Positions 17,422-26,017 of a stretch of DNA of 64,000 nt are shown here, in pieces (the stretch's first letter is position 1; every line of letters starts with the position of its first letter). The notes beneath the pieces were generated by a model. The model saw nothing but the letters and a program-made list of their open reading frames with translations, did no database searches and had not been told where the DNA came from. The translations under genes and the position numbers were made by a program. Source of the stretch: Actinopolyspora mzabensis (GTDB lineage: Bacteria > Actinomycetota > Actinomycetes > Mycobacteriales > Pseudonocardiaceae); assembly GCF_900101095.1 (NCBI RefSeq), contig NZ_FNFM01000001.1, positions 496,001-560,000 on the forward strand. Reading direction: 5' to 3'.

Positions 17422-17423
17422 CA
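17347..17423 (+). tRNA. tRNA-fMet (CAT), copy 1, CCA encoded
   Basis: 77 nt including an encoded CCA. The anticodon loop is CTCATAA, closed by the three G-C pairs (GGG/CCC) that define initiators. The acceptor CGCGGGG pairs with CCCCGC, leaving C1 opposite T72 unpaired, as in initiators. It is preceded by TAGAGT at 17320 and followed by a strong terminator. Confidence 0.95.
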
Positions 17424-17428
17424 GATAC

Positions 17429-17463
17429 GCCCCCTTCCGGCTTTCCGGAAGGGGGCGATTTTT
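17429..17463 (+). terminator. Intrinsic terminator of tRNA-fMet copy 1
   Basis: A perfect 12-bp stem GCCCCCTTCCGG / CCGGAAGGGGGC with a 4-nt loop, followed by GATTTTT. Confidence 0.92.
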
Positions 17464-17756
17464 CGTTCGGCCGTGGCCCCTCCGTTCGGGGCTCTTCAGC
17501 CGGGGCCTGCAGTCGGGATTTCTCCGAGCCCCGCTGTGTAAGCGACACGCGCCGGCCCACCTCCGGAGTCAGGTGCCCGTCCCGGGTGTCAGGTGCCCGT
17601 CCCGGGTGTCAGGCGAAGCCGCGCAGGCCTGCCGGGCGGTCATCCCGGTAGCTCCTCCCAGTACGAGGCGGTGCCCCTGTCCGGCGTAGGGAGGAACCGC
17701 TGGTGAGCGGAGGCGATCATCGGTTGAGCACCCCCCTGTGCGGTGGTCGCGGATGG
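17464..17756. other. Spacer between the two initiator tRNAs
   Basis: No gene recognised. It contains a perfect 20-bp tandem duplication (17571-17590 and 17591-17610; unit AGGTGCCCGTCCCGGGTGTC). Confidence 0.6.
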
Positions 17757-17863
17757 CGGTGTAGAGTTGCAACTACAACGAAACACGGCGCGGGGTGGAG
17801 CAGTTCGGTAGCTCGCTGGGCTCATAACCCAGAGGTCACAGGTTCAAATCCTGTCCCCGCTAC
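17757..17863 (+). repeat. 107-bp duplicated unit containing initiator tRNA, copy 2
   Basis: Second copy of the 17315-17421 unit, one mismatch. The identity begins upstream of the -10-like TAGAGT (17762-17767) and ends within the acceptor, before CCA. Confidence 0.9.
17789..17862 (+). tRNA. tRNA-fMet (CAT), copy 2, CCA not encoded
   Basis: Same initiator features as copy 1 (C1 opposite T72, three G-C pairs below the CAT loop) with G-to-A in the T loop (TTCAAAT). The 3' end reads CTAC then TG, so CCA would be added by the nucleotidyltransferase. No strong terminator follows closely. Confidence 0.93.
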
Positions 17864-18145
17864 TGCGTTCGGCCCTCGGAGCACGGCTCCGGGGGCCGAA
17901 CTGTTGTTCGCGGGTTCCGGTCCTTCGCGAGGCGTTTTGTGGGGGCTCTCCACGGGGCCTCGTAGGGAGCCTCCGTCACGGGGAGAGCCCGAGTGGTGTC
18001 GGTAAGCCGCTGTCGGAGTCGGTACCGGGCATCGGTGGGCGACACCGTCCCGATGACACAGGCTGGCCCGGCACGGGACAGGCACGCGGTCTCCACGGTT
18101 TCCGGGCCCGTGCATCGCCGAGCCCGGATCTCGTGCCCTTCGGCC
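17864..18145. other. Spacer after tRNA-fMet copy 2
   Basis: About 280 bp with no recognised gene; open frames on both strands lack ribosome sites and look random. Confidence 0.45.
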
Positions 18146-18310
18146 TCAGCCGTCGGCCCACTTGCGGGCACAGTTGGGCGAGCAGACCCGCCCCTCGCTG
18201 CTCCCGCTGCGGAAGGCACGCATCTTGCGGCCGCAAACTATGCAGTTGTGCGGACTGTCCACCTGGATCGGCATCATCGACCTCGCCCGTTCCGAAACCT
18301 TGCTCGCCAT
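18146..18310 (-). CDS. Small Cys4 zinc-ribbon protein
   Basis: 54 residues starting MASKVSERARSMMPIQVD. The pattern CIVC, about 16 residues, then CSPNC gives four cysteines suited to one zinc, with basic residues between (GRKMRAFRSGSSEGR). An AGGA lies a few bases before ATG 18310. A longer in-frame start at 18358 is possible. The function is unknown; small Cys4 proteins of this size often bind nucleic acid or act as ribosome-associated factors, but nothing here shows which. It stands alone, between tRNA-fMet and the padR-like gene. Confidence 0.55.
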   Translation of the reverse strand: MASKVSERARSMMPIQVDSPHNCIVCGRKMRAFRSGSSEGRVCSPNCARKWADG

Positions 18311-18715
18311 CCTAGTCCTGCCCTGGGCGAGCTTGGTCCGTAGCAGACTCCGATGCACGGTGTTACCTCCCTAGCTCGGCGGGTCCGTCCCTTACGTTCC
18401 CGTCGCAGTGACCGGCCCCGTTACGCTGCCGGCCAATATGAAGGGTGCCCTTAACAGCGGGTCCCGCGCAGCACCTCAACCAGAATTACCCATTTCGAGT
18501 TAAAAATCGTCCCTGTCCAGCGGACAGTGAGTGTACGAATTGGTTGCTTCCCGTGGATGAGACCGCAATGGAAGTGAATCCAGGTCGTAGCAGTGGTTTC
18601 GTGCGCTGAATTGAATGCGTTGCGTGTCCAACCGCCCCCATGGTTGCGCTGCTGTTTCGGACACGGCCTACGGCCATTGTGGACAGCCTGTCAGCGCCGT
18701 GGCACCGTAGGACTC
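18311..18715. other. Intergenic region upstream of the PadR-like gene
   Basis: About 405 bp between divergent genes. The middle (about 18430-18560) is less GC-rich than the surroundings and probably holds promoters for one or both genes. I cannot assign hexamers with confidence. Confidence 0.4.
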
Positions 18716-19213
18716 GTGACCGACCTGAATGCGACATCCGCAGCCTTGCTGGGACTTCTCCACGAGGGGCCGATGACCGGGGGACAGTTGGTGGCCGCGG
18801 CCACCGACCGGTTCAGCGGGTTCTTCAGCGTCACCCGCAGCCAGGTTTACCGGGAACTGCCCGCCCTCGCCGAGGACGGCATGTTGCGCCTCGGCAAACA
18901 GGGACCCCGATCCAGCCAGCAGTACATCATCACGGCGGCTGGCAAGCGTGCCTTCAAGTCGTGGCTGAACACCGAACCGGGACCGGACAACGTGCGCAGC
19001 CCGCTGCTGCTGCGGTTGCGCTACGCCGGCATGCTCACCGCGAAACAGCGCGACCACCTGGTCACCTCGGCCCGCGAGCAGTACGTCGAGAAGCTCAACG
19101 AGGCCAAGAACGCCGCCAAGGTGGCCGAGGACCCCTACGAGAAGGCCGCGGCGGACTTCTCGGTGGCCCACAACCGTGCGGTCATCAAGATGCTCGACGC
19201 GATACCCGAATGA
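18716..19213 (+). CDS. PadR family transcriptional regulator
   Basis: 165 residues. The N-terminal winged helix-turn-helix (SAALLGLLHEGPMTGGQL, then SRVQVYRELPALAEDGML-like spacing, read here as TRSQVYRELPALAEDGML) is typical of PadR. The wing GPRSSQQYIITAAGKRAFKSWL follows, then a C-terminal helical dimerisation region rich in Ala, Glu and Lys. PadR proteins repress nearby genes, often for detoxification or efflux. No divergent target lies next to it here; prfB is downstream on the same strand, 81 bp away. GTG 18716 has an AGGA just upstream and the longer frame has no family similarity. Confidence 0.85.
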   Translation: MTDLNATSAALLGLLHEGPMTGGQLVAAATDRFSGFFSVTRSQVYRELPALAEDGMLRLGKQGPRSSQQYIITAAGKRAFKSWLNTEPGPDNVRSPLLLRLRYAGMLTAKQRDHLVTSAREQYVEKLNEAKNAAKVAEDPYEKAAADFSVAHNRAVIKMLDAIPE

Positions 19214-19294
19214 CCTTCGCGTGACGTCCGAGCTCGGAAAAGGACCGCCGGTCCACCTCCGGGGCCGTGAAGCTGTGAAGTAGGCTGGGGAACC

Positions 19295-20413
19295 GTGAAC
19301 CCCGACGTCGCCGCCGAGCTCAAGGACATGTCCGAAACCCTCGAGGGCATCGAGCGAGTCATGGATCTCGATGCGTTGCGGGCCCGGATCGCGGAGCTGG
19401 AGGAGGAAGCGGCTCGCCCGGACCTGTGGGACGACGTCGAATACGCCCAGCGGATCAACAGTCAGCTCGTGTACAAGCAGAGCGACCTGCGCAAGATCAC
19501 CGGACTTCGACAGCGTCTCGAAGATCTCGAAGTGCTCTACGAACTCGGTGAGAACGAGGACGACAGCGCCAGTGTCGCCGAGGCCGAGCAGGAGCGTGGC
19601 CAGCTCAAGAAGGATCTCGCCGATCTGGAGATCCGCACCCTGCTCTCCGGCGAGTACGACGAGCGTTCCGCCATGGTCACCATTCGGGCGGAGGCGGGTG
19701 GCGTGGATGCCGCCGACTTCGCCGAGATGCTGCTGCGGATGTATCTGCGGTGGGCGGAACGCCACGAGTACGGGACCGAGGTGTACGACACCTCCTACGC
19801 GGAGGAGGCGGGCGTCAAGTCCGCGACCTTCCGGGTGGACACCCCCTTCGCCTACGGCACGCTCTCGGTGGAACAGGGGACCCACCGCTTGGTCCGTATC
19901 TCACCGTTCGACAACCAGGGGCGCAGGCAGACCTCGTTCGCGGGTGTGGAGGTGCTGCCGGTGGTCGAGGAGACCGACCACGTGGAGATCCCGGAGAAGG
20001 ACATCCGGGTGGACGTGTTCCGCTCCTCCGGTCCCGGTGGTCAGAGCGTGAACACCACCGACTCGGCGGTTCGCCTGACCCACCACCCCACGGGGATCGT
20101 GGTTTCCTGCCAGAACGAGAAGTCCCAGTTGCAGAACAAGGCAGCGGCCATGCGGGTGTTGCAGTCCAAGCTGCTGGCGCGCAAGCGTGAGGAGGAACGG
20201 GCTCAGCTCGACGCGCTGCGGGACAGTAGCGGCTCCGGCTGGGGCAACCAGATCCGCTCCTACGTACTGCATCCGTACCAGATGGTCAAGGATCTCCGCA
20301 GCGGCTACGAGGTGGGCAACCCCGAGTCGGTGCTAGAGGGGCAGATCGACGGGCTGCTGGAGTCCGGTATCCGGTGGCGCAAGCAGCAGCACGACCAGGA
20401 GCAGCAGAGCTGA
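19295..20413 (+). CDS. prfB: Peptide chain release factor 2
   Basis: 372 residues. It carries the stop-codon reading motif SPF at residues 203-205 and the peptidyl-hydrolysis motif GGQ at 248-250 (within [12 protein letters not shown]). RF2 recognises UGA and UAA. The frame is continuous from GTG 19295, with no internal UGA at the position used for programmed +1 frameshifting in many bacteria. The first gene of a run prfB-ftsE-ftsX-smpB, as in other actinobacteria; 284 bp separates it from ftsE. Confidence 0.97.
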   Translation: MNPDVAAELKDMSETLEGIERVMDLDALRARIAELEEEAARPDLWDDVEYAQRINSQLVYKQSDLRKITGLRQRLEDLEVLYELGENEDDSASVAEAEQERGQLKKDLADLEIRTLLSGEYDERSAMVTIRAEAGGVDAADFAEMLLRMYLRWAERHEYGTEVYDTSYAEEAGVKSATFRVDTPFAYGTLSVEQGTHRLVRISPFDNQGRRQTSFAGVEVLPVVEETDHVEIPEKDIRVDVFRSSGPGGQSVNTTDSAVRLTHHPTGIVVSCQNEKSQLQNKAAAMRVLQSKLLARKREEERAQLDALRDSSGSGWGNQIRSYVLHPYQMVKDLRSGYEVGNPESVLEGQIDGLLESGIRWRKQQHDQEQQS

Positions 20414-20697
20414 GTTCGCCGTGCCGCACCGGTGAGCCGCCGCGCCCCGAGCTGCCCGCTCGAGGTGCGAACAGCGCCCACACGCTCCGGCTGAGGCACG
20501 CTCCTCGTCGTTTTCGTGCGCCCGAACGGAGCATTTCCGTGGTGGCGAGTCGCGGCGCGGGTTCGGCTCCGTGGCCGTGGGCGGGGCCGCTCGTGTCTCC
20601 GCTCGGACCCGGAAGCGCGCATGGTAATTGGTGAAGTGCAACCAATGGTACGGGTGAGTGAAAATCCCCCGGGTGGTCGCAGGTAAGCTCACTGCCC

Positions 20698-21387
20698 GTG
20701 ATCCGGCTCGAACACGTGTCAAAGACGTACAAGACGTTGGCGCGCCCCGCTCTCGACGACGTCTCGGTGTCCGTGGACAAGGGCGAGTTCGTATTCCTCA
20801 TCGGCCCCTCCGGGTCGGGCAAGTCCACGTTCCTGCAGCTGCTACTGCGGGAGGAAGTCCCCACCCGAGGTCGGGTGATCGTCGCCGACTGGAACGTCGC
20901 CAAGCTGCCGAGGCGGCGCGTTCCCAAGCTGCGGCAGCGGGTCGGTTGTGTGTTCCAGGACTTCCGCCTGCTCAACAACAAGACCGTCTTCGGCAATGTC
21001 GCCTTCGCCCTCGAAGTGATCGGAAAACCCCGACACACCATCCGCAAGGTGGTTCCCGAGGTGCTGCAGCTCGTCGGCCTGGACGGCAAGGCGGATCGGA
21101 TGCCCGTCGAGCTGTCCGGCGGTGAACAGCAGCGAGTCGCCATAGCCAGGGCGTTCGTCAACCGGCCGCTGGTGTTGATGTGCGATGAGCCCACCGGGAA
21201 CCTCGACCCGGACACCAGCCAGGACATCATGCTGTTGCTGGAGCGCATCAACCGCACCGGAACCACGCTGGTCATGGCCACGCACGACCACTCGATCGTC
21301 GACTCCATGCGTAGGAGGGTCGTCGAGCTCAGTCACGGCCAGGTCATCCGTGACGACGCCCGTGGCGTGTACGGCGTGGGCCGCTGA
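20698..21387 (+). CDS. ftsE: Cell division ATP-binding protein FtsE
   Basis: 229 residues. An ABC ATPase with Walker [10 protein letters not shown] at about residues 36-44, signature [14 protein letters not shown], Walker [15 protein letters not shown] and H-loop MATHDH. The sequence near the N-terminus, [12 protein letters not shown], matches FtsE. With FtsX it forms the membrane complex that activates cell-wall hydrolases at division. GTG 20698 is the family start. ftsX follows after 69 bp. Confidence 0.96.
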   Translation: MIRLEHVSKTYKTLARPALDDVSVSVDKGEFVFLIGPSGSGKSTFLQLLLREEVPTRGRVIVADWNVAKLPRRRVPKLRQRVGCVFQDFRLLNNKTVFGNVAFALEVIGKPRHTIRKVVPEVLQLVGLDGKADRMPVELSGGEQQRVAIARAFVNRPLVLMCDEPTGNLDPDTSQDIMLLLERINRTGTTLVMATHDHSIVDSMRRRVVELSHGQVIRDDARGVYGVGR

Positions 21388-21456
21388 GCCCGCTGCACGC
21401 GAGGTCAGTGCAGCCCCGAACCCCAAGTCGCAGACCGCACCGAAAGCTGACTCAAG

Positions 21457-22359
21457 ATGCGCGCGAGCTTCGTATCCAGCGAGGTCGTCAACGGCCTTCG
21501 TCGTAATGTGTCGATGACGATCGCGATGATCCTGACCACCGCGGTTTCTCTCACGTTGCTCGGTGGTGGCCTCATCGTCGTCCGCAAGGTGGATCAGGCC
21601 CAGGAATCGCTGCGCAACGCGGCAGACGTCGTCGTTTACATGAACGAGAACGTCAGTGCCAACGATCCCGAGTGCGCCAACGATCCCTGTGCCGGGCTCC
21701 GTTCCGAGCTGGAGCAGGCCTCCGGTGTGCAGTCGGTGCAGTATCTGAACCGCCAGGCCATCTTCGATCGGGCGACCGAGGAGTTCTCGAACCAGCCGCA
21801 GCTGCAGGAGCTGGTGCGGCCCAAGGCGCTGCCCGCGGCCCTGTGGGTCGAACTGGGCGACAACGTCACGCCGCAGGCCGTCAAGAAGCAGTTCGAGGGA
21901 CGTGCCGGCATCGGTTCGATCAACGACCAGTCCCAGTTCGTGCGAAACATGGTCAACAAGCTCAACGACGTACGTGACGGGACGTTCCTGATCGCGGCGT
22001 TGCAGGCCTTCGCCGCACTGCTGTTGATTTCGAACACCATTCAGCTCTCTGCGTTCAACCGCCGCACCGAGACCGGCATCATGCGGTTGGTGGGTGCCTC
22101 CCGCTGGTACACCCAGCTGCCCTTCCTGCTGGAGGCCATGGTCTCCGGAATCATCGGTTCCGTCGCGGCGACCGGGCTGCTCATGGTGCTCAAGGAGGCG
22201 TTCCTCGACGGGTTGATGAAGCCGTTGACCAACGCCAACCTGCTGACCGCGGTCAGCTACGCCGACGTGGCCTTCGTGGCACCGATCCTGGTGCTGGTCG
22301 CCTCGGCGATCTCCGGCCTCACCGGGTATCTCACCCTCCGGCTGTACGTGCGGATCTGA
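21457..22359 (+). CDS. ftsX: Cell division protein FtsX
   Basis: 300 residues. It has the FtsX plan: a first membrane helix (MTIAMILTTAVSLTLLGGGLIVV) at about residues 20-42, an extracytoplasmic domain to about residue 170, then three further helices. The family-typical AFNRRTETGIMRLVGASRWY loop lies between helices two and three. The external loop has two cysteines in PECANDPCAG that could form a disulfide. It acts with FtsE to transmit ATP hydrolysis to peptidoglycan hydrolases. A hairpin lies just after the stop. Confidence 0.95.
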   Translation: MRASFVSSEVVNGLRRNVSMTIAMILTTAVSLTLLGGGLIVVRKVDQAQESLRNAADVVVYMNENVSANDPECANDPCAGLRSELEQASGVQSVQYLNRQAIFDRATEEFSNQPQLQELVRPKALPAALWVELGDNVTPQAVKKQFEGRAGIGSINDQSQFVRNMVNKLNDVRDGTFLIAALQAFAALLLISNTIQLSAFNRRTETGIMRLVGASRWYTQLPFLLEAMVSGIIGSVAATGLLMVLKEAFLDGLMKPLTNANLLTAVSYADVAFVAPILVLVASAISGLTGYLTLRLYVRI

Positions 22360-22373
22360 GGATCGCTCGTTTC

Positions 22374-22411
22374 GCGGCCCGGCCTCGGCGTTCGACTCCG
22401 AGCCGGGCCGC
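22374..22411 (+). terminator. GC-rich hairpin after ftsX
   Basis: GCGGCCCGG...CTCGG pairs with CCGAG...CCGGGCCGC around a 9-nt loop, with one bulged C. No T tract, so termination is tentative. Confidence 0.45.
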
Positions 22412-22467
22412 GCAGCGTGCGAAAACCACGTGGTCCACTCGCCGGACGTAGCGCTATGCTCGCCGGT

Positions 22468-22944
22468 ATGGCAAAGGAACGTGGCCACAACCTGATCGCG
22501 CGCAATCGCAAGGCGCGGCACGACTGGACGGTGCTGGACACCTACGAGGGCGGCATGGTGCTGACCGGGACCGAGGTGAAGAGTCTCCGCCAGGGGCGCG
22601 CCTCGCTGGTCGACTCCTTCGCGACGATCGACCGGGGCGAAGTGTGGCTGCGCAACGTGCACATCCCCGAGTACACCGAGGGGACGTGGACCAACCACGC
22701 CCCGCGTCGTTCGCGCAAGCTGCTGCTGCACCGCGACGAGATCGAACGACTGCTGGGCAAGACCAAGGAGAGCGGACTGAGTCTGGTGCCGCTCTCGCTG
22801 TACTTCTCCGACGGCAAGGCCAAGGTCGAGTTGGCACTGGCCCGAGGTAAGCGGATCCACGACAAGCGCAGGGACATGGCCAAGCGCGACGCCGAGCGCG
22901 AGATGGCTCGGGCCATCGGTCAGCACCGCAAGGGCATGCGCTGA
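22468..22944 (+). CDS. smpB: SsrA-binding protein SmpB
   Basis: 158 residues beginning [19 protein letters not shown]. It has the SmpB beta-barrel signatures [22 protein letters not shown] and [23 protein letters not shown], including the basic C-terminal tail that enters the mRNA channel of stalled ribosomes. Works with tmRNA, encoded about 1.2 kb downstream in this window. ATG 22468 matches family starts; the 17-residue upstream extension is unlikely. ftsX is 108 bp upstream. Confidence 0.97.
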   Translation: MAKERGHNLIARNRKARHDWTVLDTYEGGMVLTGTEVKSLRQGRASLVDSFATIDRGEVWLRNVHIPEYTEGTWTNHAPRRSRKLLLHRDEIERLLGKTKESGLSLVPLSLYFSDGKAKVELALARGKRIHDKRRDMAKRDAEREMARAIGQHRKGMR

Positions 22945-23023
22945 GAATGCCGTTACGCGGACGACTTTCGTGTGATCCGCCGTGCTCGGATCGGGTGGCG
23001 CGCGCGGCCTTCGGCTGCCCGCG

Positions 23024-23932
23024 GTGAACGGGATCGAGGGGCCACCGTCCGACGAGGGTGTCCCGGACTGGATCGCGGGGCTCGGCCTGCCGGGGCTGGT
23101 GGATCTGCACACGCACTTCCTGCCCGAGCGCGTGCTGCGCAAGGTCTGGGACTACTTCGATCTGGCCGGTACCCACTACGGGATCGAGTGGCCGATCCGG
23201 TACCGCTTCGACGAGCCGACCCGGCTCGGTGTGCTGGAGAGCCTGGGGGTTCGTGCGTTCGCGCCGCTGGTTTATCCGCACAAACCGGGTATGGCCGAGT
23301 GGCTCAACCGCTGGGCGCTCGAGTTCGGGCGCACCACGGTGGGGGCCGTGCCCACCGCCACGATGTATCCGGAGCCCGAAGCCGCCGACTACGTGGCTGC
23401 GGCCCTCGACGCCGGGGCCCGCTGCTTCAAGGTGCACGTGCAGGTGGGCGGATTCGATCCGCGTGACCCGCTGCTGGAGCGGCCGTGGCAGCTGTTGGCC
23501 GCGTCCGGGGTGCCGGTGGTGGTGCACTGTGGTCACGGTCCGCTGCGTGGGGAGTTCACCGGACTGGACGTGTTCGCCGAGGTGCTCGAACGTCATCCGG
23601 GGCTGGTGACGGTGCTGGCGCACGCCGGGATGCCCGAGTACGGGCGCGCGCTGGAGTTGGCACGGGATCACCCCGGGGTTTACCTGGACACGACGATGGT
23701 CGGTGTCGCCTTCAGCGAGCGGTTCGCGCCGCTCCCGTCCGACTGGGCCGCCAGGCTGCTGCCCGTCGCGGACCGGGTGGTGCTCGGGTCCGACTTCCCG
23801 AACATTCCCTATCCCTACGCCGAACAGCTCGCAGCCGTGGCCGGTTGGGCCGGCTCCGATGAACGGCTGGGAATACCGTTCCTGCGCGCGGTGTTGCACG
23901 ACACGCCCGCTCGGTTGCTCGGATGTGGCTAA
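23024..23932 (+). CDS. Amidohydrolase family protein
   Basis: 302 residues in this reading. It has the amidohydrolase-2 (TIM-barrel metal-dependent hydrolase) pattern: DLHTHFLPE near the N-terminus (metal HxH), a histidine in VVVHCGHGP, a third in VLAHAGMPEYG and the final Asp in VVLGSDFPNIPYPY. The substrate is not identifiable; some relatives are decarboxylases. The start is uncertain: GTG 23024 (VNGIEGPP) gives a family-like N-terminus, while an in-frame GTG at 22982 would add 14 Gly/Arg-rich residues. Neither has a clear ribosome site. It sits between smpB and ssrA, a placement seen in related genomes. Confidence 0.85.
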   Translation: MNGIEGPPSDEGVPDWIAGLGLPGLVDLHTHFLPERVLRKVWDYFDLAGTHYGIEWPIRYRFDEPTRLGVLESLGVRAFAPLVYPHKPGMAEWLNRWALEFGRTTVGAVPTATMYPEPEAADYVAAALDAGARCFKVHVQVGGFDPRDPLLERPWQLLAASGVPVVVHCGHGPLRGEFTGLDVFAEVLERHPGLVTVLAHAGMPEYGRALELARDHPGVYLDTTMVGVAFSERFAPLPSDWAARLLPVADRVVLGSDFPNIPYPYAEQLAAVAGWAGSDERLGIPFLRAVLHDTPARLLGCG

Positions 23933-24031
23933 CCGGTTCGTGGGGACCGCTCCGTGCGGCGACGGTCCGGCCGTGGAACTCACCGCGAACCGAACCGCCG
24001 ATCCGGGAGTGATCGTGCGGGAGTAGTACGT

Positions 24032-24037
24032 TATGAT
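24032..24037 (+). promoter_or_regulatory. Possible -10 element of ssrA
   Basis: TATGAT, 77 bp before the mature tmRNA 5' end, in otherwise GC-rich DNA. No good -35 is visible at the right spacing; the transcript would need 5' trimming. Confidence 0.4.
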
Positions 24038-24113
24038 GTTGAGTACGGACTCGTCCGGGGGTTGCCCGGTGGAGCCGGACTGTTGCAAAACAGGTTGTTG
24101 AGTAACTGAACAC

Positions 24114-24483
24114 GGGGGTGAACGGTTTCGACTCTGGCCGTTGAGCCAAGGGAAGCGTGCCGGTGCAGGCGGAAGACCACCGTAAAGCGTCGCCGTAAAT
24201 TAACAAGCGCCGACAACAAGAGTCAGCGCGAGTTCGCACTCGCCGCCTGAGCGAGTAGCGACTCTGTCGGACCGGGTAAGTCTCCGACCCGGACCCCGGC
24301 ATCGTGCAGGGGACTCACCGTTCAGTTTGGTCGCGGGACTGAACGGGACATCGCACAGCGACTGGGCTTGTCACACCGGCTTGTTCGCGTGACCGGTGAA
24401 GCCGAGTAGAGACATAGCGGACTGCGCACGGAGAAGCCTTGGTGAGGCGACAGAGGACCCGGGTTCGAATCCCGGCACCTCCA
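24114..24483 (+). ncRNA. ssrA: Transfer-messenger RNA (tmRNA)
   Basis: The 5' end GGGGGTG pairs with CACCTCC at the 3' end, giving a 7-bp acceptor with the alanine-type G3-U70 wobble. The T arm GGGTTCGAATCCC is followed by discriminator A; CCA is not encoded. Inside, the reading frame that resumes at GCC (24209) reads ADNKSQREFALAA and stops at TGA (24248-24250), a typical actinobacterial degradation tag. It rescues ribosomes stalled on broken mRNA together with SmpB, whose gene is nearby. A terminator follows. Confidence 0.97.
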
Positions 24484-24520
24484 CTGCGGTCCCGGTGACC
24501 GCGCGAATTTCGAAGTGACA

Positions 24521-24555
24521 CCCCGCTCGGCGAGCCTCGCCGGGCGGGGTTTTTC
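24521..24555 (+). terminator. Intrinsic terminator of ssrA
   Basis: CCCCGC-T-CGGCGAG pairs with CTCGCCG-G-GCGGGG (24521-24549) and is followed by TTTTT. Confidence 0.88.
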
Positions 24556-24605
24556 GTTGTCGGAGCCCCGCGCCGCGCCCGGTGTCTCTCCCACACCGGG
24601 CGCGG

Positions 24606-24623
24606 CGATTTCGCGAGAAATTG
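24606..24623. repeat. Dispersed hairpin repeat, copy 2
   Basis: CGATTTCGCGAGAAATTG, the complement of the consensus with one arm mismatch. It lies just after the ssrA terminator. Confidence 0.75.
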
Positions 24624-24738
24624 ACGCCGGGCCGTCCCGTTGTTGCCACATTTCCGCTGCTGCGCCGTCGTCGCGTGCGGGGTTGTGCGGCTACGATTCC
24701 GCCGTGCTCACCGCGACGGCGAGTATCGGAGGCAGGCG

Positions 24739-25782
24739 ATGAGCGGAAACCATTCCCACGGCCACGGCCACGGCAGGCGGAGCGATTCCTCGGGCGAACC
24801 GCGCGCCACGCGTACGGCTCCCGCGCGGGGACTGCTCCACCGGCTCGGGCACTTCCTCCTGCCACACGAGCACGACCACGCCGAACAGGTGGACACCGAG
24901 CTGGAGGGCAGTCGTGCGGGCATGCGCGCCCTGTGGCTCTCGCTGCTGGTGCTCACCGCTACCGCCGTGCTGCAAGCCGGGGTGCTTTGGTTCTCCGGTT
25001 CGGTGGCGCTGTTGTCCGACACGCTGCACAACGTCGCCGACGCGCTCACCGCCCTCCCGCTCGCGGCTGCGTTCCTGCTGGCGCGCAGACCCGCCAACCG
25101 TCGCTTCCCCTACGGCTACGGCCGGGCCGAGGACGTCGCGGGGGTACTCGTGGTGCTGGTGATCGCGGGCTCGGCGGTGGCGGCACTGCTCGAGTCGGCC
25201 AACCGGTTGTTCGAGCCCTCCGGCATCGGTGATCCGCTGATCGTGGCGTTGGCCGGTGGCTTGGGATTCTGCGGCAACGAGCTCGCCGCTCGGATACGCA
25301 TCCGAACCGGTCACCGGATCGGCTCGGCCGCGCTCGTGGCGGACGGACTGCACGCGAGGACCGACTCGTTCACCTCGCTCGGGGTGGTGCTCGCCGCCGG
25401 CGGCGCCGCTCTGGGGTGGCCGTTGCTGGATCCGCTGGTCGGTCTGTTGATCGGCCTGGCAATCGCGATGGTCACCTGGTCGGCCGCCAAACGGATACTG
25501 GCCCGGCTGATGGACTCGGTGGCGCCGGAACTCACCGACCTCGCCTACCGGGCCCTGGGCACCCATCCGGAGGTGCGTTCGGTGGAGGTGGTGCGGTTGC
25601 GCTGGATCGGGCACGCCCTGCATGCCGAGGTGAAACTCGGCGTGGCCGCGGAACTCTCGCTGTACCGGGCGCACGAGATCGCCCACGAGGCCGAGCGTGA
25701 CCTGTATCGGGAGCTGCCCCGGCTGTCCGGTGCCACGGTGCACGCCCATCCGGCAGAACTCACCGCGGCCGAATCGAAGTGA
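24739..25782 (+). CDS. Cation diffusion facilitator (CDF) metal efflux protein
   Basis: 347 residues beginning MSGNHSHGHGHGRRSD, a His-rich N-terminus expected to bind Zn or similar metal, with a second His cluster HEHDHAEQ at about residues 46-53. Six membrane segments follow. The metal sites are recognisable as SDTLHNVADAL (helix 2) and VADGLHARTDSF (helix 5, HxxxD type). The C-terminal cytoplasmic domain contains VRLRWIGHALHAEVKLGV. It exports divalent cations such as Zn in exchange for protons; metal choice cannot be read. ATG 24739 has GGAGG about seven bases upstream. Confidence 0.92.
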   Translation: MSGNHSHGHGHGRRSDSSGEPRATRTAPARGLLHRLGHFLLPHEHDHAEQVDTELEGSRAGMRALWLSLLVLTATAVLQAGVLWFSGSVALLSDTLHNVADALTALPLAAAFLLARRPANRRFPYGYGRAEDVAGVLVVLVIAGSAVAALLESANRLFEPSGIGDPLIVALAGGLGFCGNELAARIRIRTGHRIGSAALVADGLHARTDSFTSLGVVLAAGGAALGWPLLDPLVGLLIGLAIAMVTWSAAKRILARLMDSVAPELTDLAYRALGTHPEVRSVEVVRLRWIGHALHAEVKLGVAAELSLYRAHEIAHEAERDLYRELPRLSGATVHAHPAELTAAESK

Positions 25783-26017
25783 CAACGATCACTCGTTTCG
25801 TGTTCTTCCGGCGGCCTGCCGGGCGAGATCGCTTGTGCTCCGCGTTCCGCTCCCGGACTATTCCCTGGTCACGTATCTGACCATGGCGAGTTCAGTCCGG
25901 CTCGTCGCTCATCGCTGTCACGTGTGAACACAGCGGAAGCACGTAAAATCGGGCAAATGGTGTGCCGGGAAGACTGGTCGGCGGGAAGTTGACGGACGAA
26001 CCGAACGGGACGTGTTG

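Noticed and set aside
17571-17610. 20-bp tandem repeat as an attachment site or array
   Set aside because: Only two units, no integrase and no further copies seen; recorded as a local duplication.
19295-19400. Programmed frameshift in prfB
   Set aside because: The frame is continuous from the start with no in-frame UGA at the usual place.
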